From Acinetobacter geminorum (GTDB lineage Bacteria; Pseudomonadota; Gammaproteobacteria; Pseudomonadales; Moraxellaceae): a DNA stretch of 64,000 nt. Numbering within the stretch: position 1 is the stretch's first letter; every line of letters begins with the position of its first letter. Below the pieces are notes generated by a model. It ran no database searches. It was given only the letters and a program-made list of their open reading frames with translations, and had not been told where the DNA came from. Of this stretch, positions 45,155 to 54,613 are shown piece by piece. A program made the position numbers and the translations under genes. The stretch lies in contig NZ_JABELE010000015.1 of assembly GCF_013009345.1 (NCBI RefSeq), positions 31,635 through 95,634 on the forward strand. Reading direction: 5' to 3'.

Positions 45155-46474
45155 GTGAAATTTTTTCTATCTCTTTTTACCCTCTTTAGTATTTTTTGTA
45201 CTACCCTAACCAATGCTGCATTACTCAATATTGCACCTGAAAGTGTTGAAGCTGCTGCATGGACTATTGTAGATACTCAATCGGGTCAAATCATTGCTGA
45301 ACATAATAGCCATGTTCAACGCGCACCAGCATCTTTAACCAAAATGATGGTTGCATACATTGCCCTAAAAGAGATTAAAGCTGGAAAACTGAAAAAAGAA
45401 GAAATCATTACTGCAACTCCAGTGGTTAGTGTTGTGCAGTGGGATGAATCACAAATGTATCTTAAAGCTGGTGAACAAATTTCAGTTGATCAGTTATTGG
45501 CAGGTCTAATCGTGATGTCTGCTAATGATGCAGCCGTGACTTTAGCTGAAAAAATCTCTGGCGATGTTCCACGCTTCGTGCAGCGTATGAATCAGGAAGC
45601 TCAAGCTTTGGGTATGAAAGATACTCATTTTAGTAATCCTGCTGGAATTACAATGCCTGACCATTTCACTACAGCACACGACCTTAGCTTATTAAGTCAG
45701 GCATTAATTAAACAAACCCCTGAATATTTACATTATTCAAAAATGCCAAGCTTTAGCTATAACCAACGTTTCCACCACGCGACTAATCTTGCTTTGAAAT
45801 ATGATCCATCTGTAGATGGCTTAAAAACGGGATATACCAAGGCAGCAGGTTATAACTTGGCTTTAACAGCTTCACGTCCTTCATTCTCATCTGACTTAAG
45901 TCAAAGACGTTTATTAGTCATTGTTTTAGGTACACCGAGTGCTGTAAAACGCGCTGAGATTGCAGATAAATTAATGAATCTTGCTTATACCTATACACGT
46001 GATGAAGTGATTATTCCTGAGCAGAAATTAATTGCTGAACTACCTGTTGTAAAGTCGACTTTAAAAATGTTTAAGGTTGAAACAAAGCAACCGACAATTG
46101 TAACGACATCTTTATACGCAGACTCAGCACCAATTGACCTAAATACTTTTGATAATGTGACTCAACGCGTTCAAGTACTTGATAGCAATCAACAGCTAAA
46201 GGTGATTGCTCCACTTGAAACGACTCAGACCCATGTAAACATTGAACTCAATGAAAAACAATTAACTGCGCCATTAATGAAAGTCGTAAGTTTGGCAACA
46301 GTATCGATTTATCAAAATAATCAACTTATCCGTAGTCTTCAAATCGAAGATAACGTACATATTGAAGAAGCCAATATTTTCCAAAAAATCGCAATGTGGT
46401 TTTCTAGCCTCTTCTCTATTTTTTCATCAAGTGAACATAGTGCTGCAAAACTCTATCCAGTAGATTCGCACTAA
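45155..46474 (+). CDS. dacD: D-alanyl-D-alanine carboxypeptidase (PBP5/6 family)
   Basis: This low-molecular-weight penicillin-binding protein trims pentapeptide stems in the periplasm. The active-site motifs are SLTK (in APASLTKMMVAYIAL), SAN (VMSANDAAV) and KTG (GLKTGYTKAAG). I place the start at GTG 45155 (439 residues), where AAGG lies 6 nt upstream and the signal peptide begins directly (VKFFLSLFTLFSIF, cleaved after TNA). An ATG at 45089 would add 22 residues unlike a signal peptide. The C-terminus has the PBP5 beta domain and an amphipathic anchor FQKIAMWFSSLFSIFSS. The choice between dacC and dacD is tentative. Confidence 0.88.
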   Translation: MKFFLSLFTLFSIFCTTLTNAALLNIAPESVEAAAWTIVDTQSGQIIAEHNSHVQRAPASLTKMMVAYIALKEIKAGKLKKEEIITATPVVSVVQWDESQMYLKAGEQISVDQLLAGLIVMSANDAAVTLAEKISGDVPRFVQRMNQEAQALGMKDTHFSNPAGITMPDHFTTAHDLSLLSQALIKQTPEYLHYSKMPSFSYNQRFHHATNLALKYDPSVDGLKTGYTKAAGYNLALTASRPSFSSDLSQRRLLVIVLGTPSAVKRAEIADKLMNLAYTYTRDEVIIPEQKLIAELPVVKSTLKMFKVETKQPTIVTTSLYADSAPIDLNTFDNVTQRVQVLDSNQQLKVIAPLETTQTHVNIELNEKQLTAPLMKVVSLATVSIYQNNQLIRSLQIEDNVHIEEANIFQKIAMWFSSLFSIFSSSEHSAAKLYPVDSH

Positions 46475-46516
46475 AAACATCAAATTGTGCACAGACGCAC
46501 AATAATTTTTATAAAT

Positions 46517-46548
46517 AAAAGATGGCATAATTTAGCCATCTTTTTTTA
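46517..46548 (+). terminator. Terminator of the carboxypeptidase gene
   Basis: AAAAGATGGC/GCCATCTTTT with an 8-nt loop and a continuing T-run lies about 40 bp after the stop. Confidence 0.88.
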
Positions 46549-46571
46549 TAGAAAAATAATTAGGTGAAAAA

Positions 46572-47858
46572 ATGGCCCAAAATTTACATCATATTGTAAT
46601 TGTTGGTGGTGGTGCTGGCGGCTTAGAACTGGCAACACAACTCGGTGAAACTTTTGGGAAAAATCGTAAAGCAAAGATTACATTGGTTGACCAAAACCTT
46701 ACCCATATTTGGAAACCATTGCTTCATGAAATTGCTGCTGGTTCTTTAAATCCCCACGAAGAACAAACTAACTATTTTGCGCACTCAGAAAAACATCATT
46801 ACGAATTTGTGCTCGGAACATTAGTTGGGGTTAATAAAGATAAAAAATTAATTGAACTAATGCCCCCTCAAGTGTCTAAGGATCAACAGAATCATTCGCA
46901 AGAGCTAAGTTATGACACACTTATTTTAGCGCTTGGCTCAGTATCAAATGACTTTAATACAGCAGGTGTGCGTGAAAACTGCCATTTCCTTGATAGCAGA
47001 AAGCAAGCCGATATTTTCCAGCAAGATTTATTACATCTTTATATTGAAGCTCAAAATCAACCAAATCAGCGAACTTTAAATATTGGAATTGTTGGTGCGG
47101 GAGCAACAGGTGTAGAGCTTGCAGCTGAGTTAATTGAAACGACTAAAAACTTTTATCGATATGGTTTAAAGAAGATTCATCCCAACCAAGTCAAAATCAC
47201 ACTGATTGAAGCTTCTGAACGTATCTTACCTGCTTTAAATGATAAAACTGCTGAACACAGTGCAGGACAACTTAAAAAAATGGGTGTTGAAATTTTAACT
47301 CAACATCGTGTTGAAAAAATTGATAAACATTGCATCTACTTTAGTAATGGTAATCAACTCAAAAGTGATATTACCGTGTGGGCCGCAGGCGTAAAAGCAC
47401 CGAAGGTATTAGAAAGTTTTACCGATTTTAAACGCGATAACATTAACCGCCTGATGGTCTATGCAACGTTGCAAACTTATTCTGATCCAAATGTATTTGC
47501 GTTTGGTGACTGTGCTCATTGCCAACTTGATGCAAGACATCCTCCACTTGGCCCGCGTGCTCAAGTTGCAAGCCAACAGGCCAGCTTCTTAGTCGATGCT
47601 ATGGCTGCTCGACTAAATGGTCGATCACAGCCAATGTTTACGTTTAACGACAAAGGTTCTCTCGTGTCTTTAAGTCGTAATAAAGCCGTTGGAGAATTAC
47701 TTGGGGATGTCAGCGTGCAAGGCTATATTGCAAAAACAATGTATGTCTCTTTATATCGTTTACATCAAGCAACGATTCACGGATATACTCAGGCTGGACT
47801 ACTCACAATGAAAGATTTACTTACAAGACGTGTACGTCCAAAAATTAAGCTGTATTAA
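46572..47858 (+). CDS. ndh: Type II NADH:quinone dehydrogenase
   Basis: NDH-2 is a single-subunit peripheral membrane flavoprotein that passes electrons from NADH to quinone without pumping protons. The 428-residue protein has an FAD Rossmann motif (IVGGGAGGLELATQLG), an NAD motif (IGIVGAGATGVELAAELI), FAFGDCAHCQLDARHPPLGPRAQVASQQA with its variants split here as VFAFGDCAHC and PPLGPRAQVASQQA, and a C-terminal basic/hydrophobic region for membrane docking. Length matches E. coli Ndh (434). Confidence 0.94.
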   Translation: MAQNLHHIVIVGGGAGGLELATQLGETFGKNRKAKITLVDQNLTHIWKPLLHEIAAGSLNPHEEQTNYFAHSEKHHYEFVLGTLVGVNKDKKLIELMPPQVSKDQQNHSQELSYDTLILALGSVSNDFNTAGVRENCHFLDSRKQADIFQQDLLHLYIEAQNQPNQRTLNIGIVGAGATGVELAAELIETTKNFYRYGLKKIHPNQVKITLIEASERILPALNDKTAEHSAGQLKKMGVEILTQHRVEKIDKHCIYFSNGNQLKSDITVWAAGVKAPKVLESFTDFKRDNINRLMVYATLQTYSDPNVFAFGDCAHCQLDARHPPLGPRAQVASQQASFLVDAMAARLNGRSQPMFTFNDKGSLVSLSRNKAVGELLGDVSVQGYIAKTMYVSLYRLHQATIHGYTQAGLLTMKDLLTRRVRPKIKLY

Positions 47859-47993
47859 GTTGAATTTTTTAAGTTCGTCCCTATTTATATAAAAACGCAT
47901 CAGAAAAAGTGCCAAAGATTAAGATTTTGTAGTCTACAAAATTTATTTTTCACTTTATGATGTACGCTTCAATTGATTGAATGGATCAAAAAC

Positions 47994-48476
47994 ATGACTG
48001 CTATTGCAAATAACCACGTGGTTTCATTCCACTACAAATTAACAAACGCTGAGGGTGAAACACTTGATCAATCTCAAGGTGAACCACTTGCCTATTTGCA
48101 CGGTGCAGGCAATATCATTCCTGGTTTAGAAAATGCATTAACAGGTAAAACTGTTGGTGAAAAATTCACTGTTAACGTTCCAGCTGCTGAAGGTTATGGC
48201 GAATACAACCCTGACCTAGTACAAGAAGTTCCAGCTCAAATGTTCCAAGGTGTTGAGAACATTCAACCTGGCATGCAATTCCAAGCTCAAACAGATGACG
48301 GCGTACAGATCGTTACTGTTAAAGCGGTTGAAGGCGACAACGTTGTTGTTGATGCTAACTTCCCACTTGCTGGTCAAGATTTAACTTTTGAAGTTGAAAT
48401 CGTAGAAATCCGTGACGCTTCTCAAGAAGAATTAGATCACGGTCACGTACACGGTGCTGGTGGTCATCACCACTAA
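47994..48476 (+). CDS. slyD: FKBP-type peptidyl-prolyl isomerase SlyD
   Basis: SlyD is a cytoplasmic chaperone-isomerase with a metal-binding tail. The 160-residue product from ATG 47994 has an FKBP core (VVSFHYKLTNAEGETLDQS, GEPLAYLHGAGNIIPGLE), an inserted-in-flap chaperone domain (GYGEYNPDLVQEVP) and a short His-rich tail (DHGHVHGAGGHHH). A TTG seven codons earlier would give 167 residues and has no better start signal. The tail is shorter than in E. coli SlyD (196 residues) and lacks its Cys pairs. Confidence 0.93.
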   Translation: MTAIANNHVVSFHYKLTNAEGETLDQSQGEPLAYLHGAGNIIPGLENALTGKTVGEKFTVNVPAAEGYGEYNPDLVQEVPAQMFQGVENIQPGMQFQAQTDDGVQIVTVKAVEGDNVVVDANFPLAGQDLTFEVEIVEIRDASQEELDHGHVHGAGGHHH

Positions 48477-48497
48477 TTCATCTTTAAAGATGATAAG

Positions 48498-48522
48498 AGC
48501 AAAGCTTCGGCTTTGCTTTTTT
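48498..48522 (+). terminator. Terminator of slyD
   Basis: AGCAAAGC/GCTTTGCT closes on a UUCG tetraloop and is followed by a T-run. Confidence 0.9.
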
Positions 48523-48594
48523 TATGTATTTATTTTTATATAATATTTTGATAATAATTCTTTAACTCACTTCACTCTAAAAGGGCCAATTTTC

Positions 48595-50037
48595 ATGTCA
48601 AACGTAAATCAGTTAATTTGGTTTCGTCAAGATTTGAGAGTTCGAGACCATGCTGCTTTATGGCATGCCTCTCAACAAGGGCCTTGTATTGGGTTAATTA
48701 TTTTATCGCCTGAACAATGGAAAATGCATCACGATGCACCTATAAAAATTAATTTCTATCTACGTCAACTTCAACAACTCAAAAAAGAACTAGAACAACT
48801 TAATATTCCCCTTATTATCCAAGTCATTCCTTACTGGAAAGATATCGCTGATTATATTGGTGAACTTAGCACTCAACTTAATATTGAAAACGTCTATTCA
48901 AATATAGAGACCGGCGTTAATGAATTAAAAAGAGATAAAACTGTACAAGATTTTTTAAATCAACAAGGCAAAGAACTTTTTTTATTTCATGACCGTACGA
49001 TTTTTCCTTTACGCTCTATTCGCAACCAGTCACAGCAGCCTTATCAGGTTTTCGGTGCATTCAAAAAAGCATGTTATTCAAAATTGGATATCAGTGGGTT
49101 ACCTCAATGCTATCCGATTCCTGAAAAGCAAAATGCCTACCCGACCTCTTGTTCAAAAATAAACAGCTTAACTCTAAAAGATATTGAAGCTTTTTTTGAG
49201 CCTTCTGTTTCTAAAGAGCAACAAGACTTATGGCCAGCCGGAGAAGTTTTTGCTCTAGAGCAACTCGACGTATTTATTAAAGATCATCTATCTGATTATA
49301 AATCTAAACGTGACTTTCCCAATGTAAAAGGAACTAGCCAACTTTCTCCCTATTTAAACCTTGGGATTTTGTCTATCCGCCAGTGCCTGCAAGCTCTTTT
49401 TAGGGCTGAACATGGCAACTTTCATTTGACAAATGAAGGTCAGCAGACTTGGCTAGATGAGTTACTTTGGCGAGAATTTTATCAGCATATTTTATTTGAT
49501 TTCCCCCATGTTTCTAAACACATTCCGTTTAAAAAAGATACTCAAAAAATTAAGTGGAGTCACAATCCAGAGCACCTAGCTGCATGGCAAACGGGCCAGA
49601 CAGGTATACCGATTATTGATGCGGGTATGCGTCAACTTTTAAAAACTGGCTGGATGCATAATCGTGTACGCATGATTACAGCCATGTTTTTATGTAAAAA
49701 CTTGCTCATCGATTGGCGAGCAGGTGAACAATGGTTTATGGAGCACTTAATCGATGGTGATTTAGCAGCAAATAATGGTGGCTGGCAATGGTGCGCTTCT
49801 ACTGGAACTGATGCTGTACCTTACTTTAGAATTTTTAATCCTATTGCTCAATCAAAGAAATTTGATCCAAATGGAGATTATATTCGTCAATGGGTTGAAG
49901 AATTAGCTCATCTAGACAATAAAGCCATTCATGAGCCCTACTCGACCAAAACAAATACTCAGTTAAATTATCCAAAACCAATTGTTGATTTAAAAGAAAC
50001 TCGTATTAAAGCAATTGAAACATTCAAGAACATTTAG
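48595..50037 (+). CDS. phrB: Deoxyribodipyrimidine photolyase
   Basis: The enzyme repairs UV cyclobutane pyrimidine dimers using light. The 480-residue protein has the N-terminal antenna domain (LIWFRQDLRVRDHAALWHA) and the C-terminal FAD domain with TSQLSPYLNLGILSIRQC, LDELLWREFYQHILF, DAGMRQLLKTGWMHNRVRM, and the C-terminal DGDLAANNGGWQW split here as GDLAANNGGWQWCASTGTDA. These match class I CPD photolyases. Length is normal. GGG/AAAAGG precedes the ATG. Confidence 0.96.
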   Translation: MSNVNQLIWFRQDLRVRDHAALWHASQQGPCIGLIILSPEQWKMHHDAPIKINFYLRQLQQLKKELEQLNIPLIIQVIPYWKDIADYIGELSTQLNIENVYSNIETGVNELKRDKTVQDFLNQQGKELFLFHDRTIFPLRSIRNQSQQPYQVFGAFKKACYSKLDISGLPQCYPIPEKQNAYPTSCSKINSLTLKDIEAFFEPSVSKEQQDLWPAGEVFALEQLDVFIKDHLSDYKSKRDFPNVKGTSQLSPYLNLGILSIRQCLQALFRAEHGNFHLTNEGQQTWLDELLWREFYQHILFDFPHVSKHIPFKKDTQKIKWSHNPEHLAAWQTGQTGIPIIDAGMRQLLKTGWMHNRVRMITAMFLCKNLLIDWRAGEQWFMEHLIDGDLAANNGGWQWCASTGTDAVPYFRIFNPIAQSKKFDPNGDYIRQWVEELAHLDNKAIHEPYSTKTNTQLNYPKPIVDLKETRIKAIETFKNI

Positions 50038-50229
50038 ACGCTACTTCTGTCTTTTGTGTTTATTTTTGATTAAAAAAAAACTAGAAATTTGACTATATTG
50101 TGACTTTACTCTAAAAATAATTCTAAAGGGATTTATAAAAGGACAAACACAACAATAAATTCAAAAAACATCACAGTTCATTAAAAAAGTATAAAAATTA
50201 ACATTACAAAAAAGGTAGCCAGAGCGCAC
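50038..50229. other. Promoter region of the exopolysaccharide locus (192 bp)
   Basis: AT-rich region between phrB and the remnant of the GT2 gene. TTGACT near 50090 followed by a T/A-rich stretch could be a promoter. AAGG at 50212-50215 could serve as a weak ribosome-binding site for ATG 50230. I see no other gene. Confidence 0.45.
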
Positions 50230-50746
50230 ATGCAACAAAAGAACCCAGCAAGAACACTCGTCTTATGGATTATCGCAGCTCACCTCTTTATGGAGTGTAT
50301 TTATTAAACAGCGCTCACGTTGGACTCAAGGTAATTTTTATGTGACTCGTAAATATTTACCTGTAGCGTTAAGAACGCCTTTTCCGATTGGAATTGAAAT
50401 TCTGAATAACATTATGTGCTACATACTTTTCGTACCCGCGTTATTTTGGAGTCATATCACCTTAACCCTTGGGTTATTAGGTATCGCAGGAATCTCGGTT
50501 CCTGGTCCATTCACATTACTGTGGGGCCTCTCATTTTGCCTGTACGTTGCACAAATGTGGTTTACCCTATCTTTAGAAAGAGCCAAACCAGAACTCTATT
50601 TTTACTCTGTTTTATCTTATGTAAGTTACTCACAAATATTTCTATTTATTGTATTTAAAGCCGCATATGACATGCTTAAAAATAAAATACAGGGCAACTC
50701 CCTTCAATGGTACAAAACGGAACGTAGCAAGGAGAAAAATAAATGA
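50230..50746 (+). pseudogene. GT2 exopolysaccharide synthase remnant lacking the catalytic domain
   Basis: From about 50282 one frame reads TSLWSVFIKQRSRWTQGN, which contains the QxxRW motif of processive family 2 glycosyltransferases. It continues through about four membrane segments (IEILNNIMCYILFVPALFW, LTLGLLGIAGISVPGPFTLL) to the end KTERSKEKNK. No in-frame start codon lies between the preceding stop (50216) and GTG 50342; that GTG has AAGG 9 nt upstream and could give a 134-residue product. ATG 50230, in another frame, opens 25 codons (MQQKNPARTLVLWIIAAHLF), which could be the original N-terminal helix. The D, DxD and ED motifs are missing. I infer an internal deletion with a frameshift. 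The stop overlaps the next ATG (ATGA), as an intact operon would. Confidence 0.75.
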
Positions 50747-52587
50747 AATACTCTTCTAATTTCTACAAAATGGTTCAAGTACTCCTTGCCAGCACCAGCT
50801 TCATGTTTGTGGCTTCTAGTTATGCAAACACATGGGAACTAGACGATATTAGTACCTCCACTAAATATACGGTTGAGTCACATTTTTTCTATATTGGAAA
50901 AGGTGCCCAATGGCAAAATGTTCAATTTTCAAGTAACTACGCTACTGAGAATGATACATCATTACTCGTAAAATATGATGATAAGCTCATCTATAACACC
51001 ACTTTAAACGGTAATGGACTACTGAAGTTTGATATTCCACCAAGTCAAAGTGGCTTCCATCGCTTAGATTTTATTATTCAACAATATGCGAAACCCACCA
51101 CTCTAAATCAAACTAAAGATTCTTTTTGCTCTGAAGATATTGATCATTTAACGTACTTTAATAATTCCCAGCTCGACTTCACACCGATTAGAAAAGACTA
51201 TCAGCTAAAGTACTTACCAGATGCTTTATTTAACCCACAGGCTCGACGGCCTACCCCATTTGTTGGCATTTTAAAATATAACCGAAAAGAGATTATAGAA
51301 GCTTCTATGCTCGCTAGATTAGCAAGTTCATGGACTTCAATAACGCCTGTTGAATGGGTCGATTCAGGACAGACTAATTTAAATCCTGAAACAAACTTTA
51401 TCATCGAAATTATTCGCTCACCTACGCCATTAAAAGGCGGAGCATTAGTACAAATCGCGAAACCTGCAGAAGGTGTGCCGACTCTATCAATTACTTACCA
51501 CACTCAACAAGATTTAACGAGCGCAATAAACGGGTTAATTAATCCATCTTATGTACAGCAACTTAGTACAGGGACTGCGATTTTTCCAAATACGATATCT
51601 AATCCTGCTTGGGCTCAATTAAAAAAAATCAATACACTTGCTGATTTAGGAATTGAAGATTTCAGATTAAATCATGCTGAAAAAAACTTATTCCTTGACT
51701 TCCCTTCAGTATGGCAACCAACCGATATCTTGCAAGGGCAAATTGCACTTCGTATTCAAAGTGGTTTATTACAAGGTTCCAATATTACAGCTTGGATTGA
51801 TGGTGGACTTGCAGGAAGTATGAAAACGGCTGATCTGGCTTCCGATCCAGTAAACCGTCAGTTTAATATTTTTGCAAAAGCCATTTCTAATACGACAAAT
51901 TTTAGTCTAAAGCTTGAAAACTCAGTGATTGCCAATTCCCAATGTTTACCTAACGCGCATGGTTCACTCTGGATTGATACAGCCAAGTCTACTGTAAAGC
52001 TACCCCACAAACTTAAAAATGGTGTAGCTGCAATTTCAATGACTTTAGCAACGACTCCTACAATAGCGATTGATGATCAATCTGGTGCATTAAATATCGC
52101 GATTGTATTAGGACAAACCGCGAAAAAAATGCTTTTAACACCGGCACCAATGCCTCTCAACCTAGTCCGTTATTCACCAAGTGCGCCTCAATCCATAAAT
52201 GTTCGCGTGAATAAAGATATTTATCAACAACAGGTATTAATGCATCAGGATATTATCTATGCACCTGCTGCGCAGAATGGATTTATTGTCAGTTATAACA
52301 ATAATCGCTTTGATGTAATTACCGACTCAGAGGGTGGCGCACAAACTTTCATGCATCTTTGGGAAAAGATCCAACATAAGATTCCAAACAACGTGACAAA
52401 AATGTTGGTTTCAGAAAATGGGAATATTTATGTTTTACAAAAACTCATTGTCGGAAATCAAAAGGCCCCTTTAATCCAACAGTCTTCTTTCTTCTTACTA
52501 GTTGTGATTATCTCTGCAATTATGATAATAATTATCTTCTTGTGGTACTGGTTAAGACGAAATAATGAGAAAACAGATACCAATTAA
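50743..52587 (+). CDS. BcsB-like periplasmic exopolysaccharide synthase subunit
   Basis: The 614-residue protein has a signal peptide (ending MFVASSYANT), a long periplasmic beta-rich region, and a single C-terminal membrane helix (FFLLVVIISAIMIIIIFLWYWLRR). This is the layout of BcsB, which anchors to BcsA and guides nascent cellulose; at 614 residues it is shorter than typical BcsB (about 750-800). Segments such as FIIEIIRSPTPLKGGALVQI and GIEDFRLNHAEKNLFLDFPSVW fit BcsB carbohydrate-binding/flavodoxin repeats. It overlaps the truncated GT2 gene by 4 bp and has AAGGAG upstream. The family call is by pattern only. Confidence 0.72.
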   Translation: MKYSSNFYKMVQVLLASTSFMFVASSYANTWELDDISTSTKYTVESHFFYIGKGAQWQNVQFSSNYATENDTSLLVKYDDKLIYNTTLNGNGLLKFDIPPSQSGFHRLDFIIQQYAKPTTLNQTKDSFCSEDIDHLTYFNNSQLDFTPIRKDYQLKYLPDALFNPQARRPTPFVGILKYNRKEIIEASMLARLASSWTSITPVEWVDSGQTNLNPETNFIIEIIRSPTPLKGGALVQIAKPAEGVPTLSITYHTQQDLTSAINGLINPSYVQQLSTGTAIFPNTISNPAWAQLKKINTLADLGIEDFRLNHAEKNLFLDFPSVWQPTDILQGQIALRIQSGLLQGSNITAWIDGGLAGSMKTADLASDPVNRQFNIFAKAISNTTNFSLKLENSVIANSQCLPNAHGSLWIDTAKSTVKLPHKLKNGVAAISMTLATTPTIAIDDQSGALNIAIVLGQTAKKMLLTPAPMPLNLVRYSPSAPQSINVRVNKDIYQQQVLMHQDIIYAPAAQNGFIVSYNNNRFDVITDSEGGAQTFMHLWEKIQHKIPNNVTKMLVSENGNIYVLQKLIVGNQKAPLIQQSSFFLLVVIISAIMIIIIFLWYWLRRNNEKTDTN

Positions 52588-53485
52588 AATAGTTGCATTT
52601 ATTATTTTAATTATATGTAGTGTCATCGTGTATGCGGGGCTTTTCAAACATCAAGGTCAAGCCCCCAATATTGAAGGCATTTTCTGGCAGCCCGACAATA
52701 ATACGACTCCTCCAGAGGGAAATTGGCACTATTTAGGGGTTAATACATTTGTTCCTCAATGGTCTGTAGTTGAATCTAAATCATGGTGGAAAGAATCAAA
52801 TTTTCCTCAATGGGAAAAAGCCATTAATTTAGAAAAGATTAAACAAGAACCTTGGGCTAAAAATCTCATATTAGGCTTAGCTGGTGAATATAATGAACCT
52901 AAAGCTCGGGCAAATGTCATTGAGTTAGGTGAAAAATCTGCTCAAATTATAAAAGAACAAAAAACGATACCTAAAGGTTATTATTTTCCAGTAGAGGCAG
53001 ATCCAACTTGGCTACGAGTCAGTGCTTTAGGCCATGTATTGTCAAAGCTTCCCTCACCAGTCTGGGTGAGTATTTATAGTGGCGAAACTGAGCCCGAACA
53101 TTATGATTTATGGGTTAAAAGCTGGCTGCCTGACCATACGGGAGTTTTTTTCCAAGATGGCGTAGGCGTAGGGGTTCGATCACCTAAACAAGCCAAACAT
53201 ATTTTAGACCAGCTTGAACATAAACTTGGAAAAGACAAAGTAATTATAGTGTTAGAAGCTTTTAGAGTGAAAAAGAATGGGCAATTTAGAGCCGCGTATC
53301 CTTGGGAAATTATTTCTCAGCTAAAAGCGTATGAAGGCAAAACTGTTTATATTTTTGATGGGCCACATTACATGAGCCGCTGGTGCGTCAATATTGTGAG
53401 TTTGTGGTATCGCCTCACTTATGGTGGTAAGAATACCTCCGTAAGTGAGAATAAACCTTTAACTGTTAATTATGCCAATTCATAA
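52565..53485 (+). CDS. Membrane-anchored, TIM-barrel-like (DUF4434-type) putative glycoside hydrolase
   Basis: The 306-residue protein opens with an N-terminal anchor (IPIKIVAFIILIICSVIVYAGLF) and is otherwise periplasmic. It reads like a barrel with GVNTFVPQWSVVE, LGLAGEYNEP, YFPVEADPTW, VWVSIYSGE, FFQDGVGVGVRSP and IIVLEAFRVK as successive strands, with acidic residues at strand ends. I associate this with DUF4434-type glycoside-hydrolase-like proteins found with exopolysaccharide genes. It overlaps the BcsB-like gene by 23 bp and its end overlaps the convergent wecB by 16 bp. A polysaccharide-processing role is inferred from context. Confidence 0.6.
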   Translation: MRKQIPIKIVAFIILIICSVIVYAGLFKHQGQAPNIEGIFWQPDNNTTPPEGNWHYLGVNTFVPQWSVVESKSWWKESNFPQWEKAINLEKIKQEPWAKNLILGLAGEYNEPKARANVIELGEKSAQIIKEQKTIPKGYYFPVEADPTWLRVSALGHVLSKLPSPVWVSIYSGETEPEHYDLWVKSWLPDHTGVFFQDGVGVGVRSPKQAKHILDQLEHKLGKDKVIIVLEAFRVKKNGQFRAAYPWEIISQLKAYEGKTVYIFDGPHYMSRWCVNIVSLWYRLTYGGKNTSVSENKPLTVNYANS

Positions 53486-54612
53486 GATTTAGCAATTTGA
53501 TCGAGAATACGTTGAGCTGCTTGCCCGTCACCAAATGGGTTTTCTACGTGCGCCATTTTTTCATAGTGCTGTTGGTCAATGAGTAACTTTTCAGCTTCTT
53601 CAATAATTTTTTGTTGATTTGTACCCACCAAAACGCCTGCTCCCACCTCAACAACTTCTGGTCGCTCGGTAGTGTCTCGCAAAATTAAAACTGGCTTATT
53701 AAATGATGGGCTTTCTTCTTGCAAGCCACCCGAATCTGTCAAAATAAAAGTAGATCGGTCTATGACTGCCAATAGACTTGGGTAGTCTAATGGTTTAACA
53801 AGATGGATTTGGGAATGATCTCTAAACTTATCATGCACCACATCATGTACTGCTGGGTTTAAATGGACTGGCCAAATAAAATGTAAATCAGGATGGGCTT
53901 GGGCTAAGTGCTCAACCGCGTTGCAAATATTTTGAATTCCACCGCCAAAGTTCTCACGGCGATGGGCAGTAATAAGTACAACTTTGTCATCCTGCTTTAA
54001 TTGAATTCCATAAGGTTCAAGCTGGTTTTTCAAATCAGATTTTTCAGCAATTAATTTACGTCCTAGATATACCGCATCAACAACGGTATTGCCTGTAACT
54101 GTAATGAGCTCTGGCTGAATTTGTTCATTGAGTAAGTTTCTTTTTGATTGTTCTGTCGGAGCAAAATGCCATCTGGTAATACGTGAAACTAACTGACGAT
54201 TTCCCTCTTCTGGAAAAGGATGATCTAAATCATAAGAACGTAAACCAGCTTCAACATGCGCAACAGGAACTTTCATTGAAAACGCGACTAAGCCAGCTGC
54301 TAAAACAGTTGTTGTATCACCCTGAATAACAATCGCATCTCTTTTTTGTCCATCAGTGTACACATTCTCGATTTGGCTCAAACCATGAATTAAGAGCTGA
54401 TTTAAACTTTGTCCAGCATTCATAATTTTAAGACGATGGTCAATTTCAACCCCAAAGAAATCTATCGCATCTCTGACCAATTCGTCATGCTGTCCAGTAA
54501 AAATCACTTCAACTTGAAAGCGAGGGTCTTGTTTTGCCAATAAAATCACAGGGGCAAGTTTGATTAATTCAGGACGGGTTCCAAATACAATAGATATAAA
54601 AATTTTCTTCAT
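53470..54612 (-). CDS. wecB: UDP-N-acetylglucosamine 2-epimerase (non-hydrolysing)
   Basis: WecB interconverts UDP-GlcNAc and UDP-ManNAc in the cytoplasm. The 380-residue GT-B-fold enzyme shows FGTRPELIKLAPVI, the loop VIQGDTTTVLAAGLVAF, HVEAGLRSYDLDHPFPEEGNR, the LTAHRRENFG-like VLITAHRRENFGGGIQN, and LTDSGGLQEESPSFNKPVLI. It starts 1 bp after the NfrA-like gene, so they form one operon. Its product would be the precursor for a ManNAc-containing polymer. Other roles in capsule or lipopolysaccharide synthesis are possible if no second wecB exists. Confidence 0.95.
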   Translation of the reverse strand: MKKIFISIVFGTRPELIKLAPVILLAKQDPRFQVEVIFTGQHDELVRDAIDFFGVEIDHRLKIMNAGQSLNQLLIHGLSQIENVYTDGQKRDAIVIQGDTTTVLAAGLVAFSMKVPVAHVEAGLRSYDLDHPFPEEGNRQLVSRITRWHFAPTEQSKRNLLNEQIQPELITVTGNTVVDAVYLGRKLIAEKSDLKNQLEPYGIQLKQDDKVVLITAHRRENFGGGIQNICNAVEHLAQAHPDLHFIWPVHLNPAVHDVVHDKFRDHSQIHLVKPLDYPSLLAVIDRSTFILTDSGGLQEESPSFNKPVLILRDTTERPEVVEVGAGVLVGTNQQKIIEEAEKLLIDQQHYEKMAHVENPFGDGQAAQRILDQIAKSYELA

Positions 54613-54613
54613 T

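Noticed and set aside
50230..50307. 25-codon ORF from ATG 50230 with a hydrophobic stretch
   Set aside because: It could be a leader or microprotein, but the closeness to the QRSRW frame makes a relic of the glycosyltransferase N-terminus more likely, so it is not listed as a separate gene.
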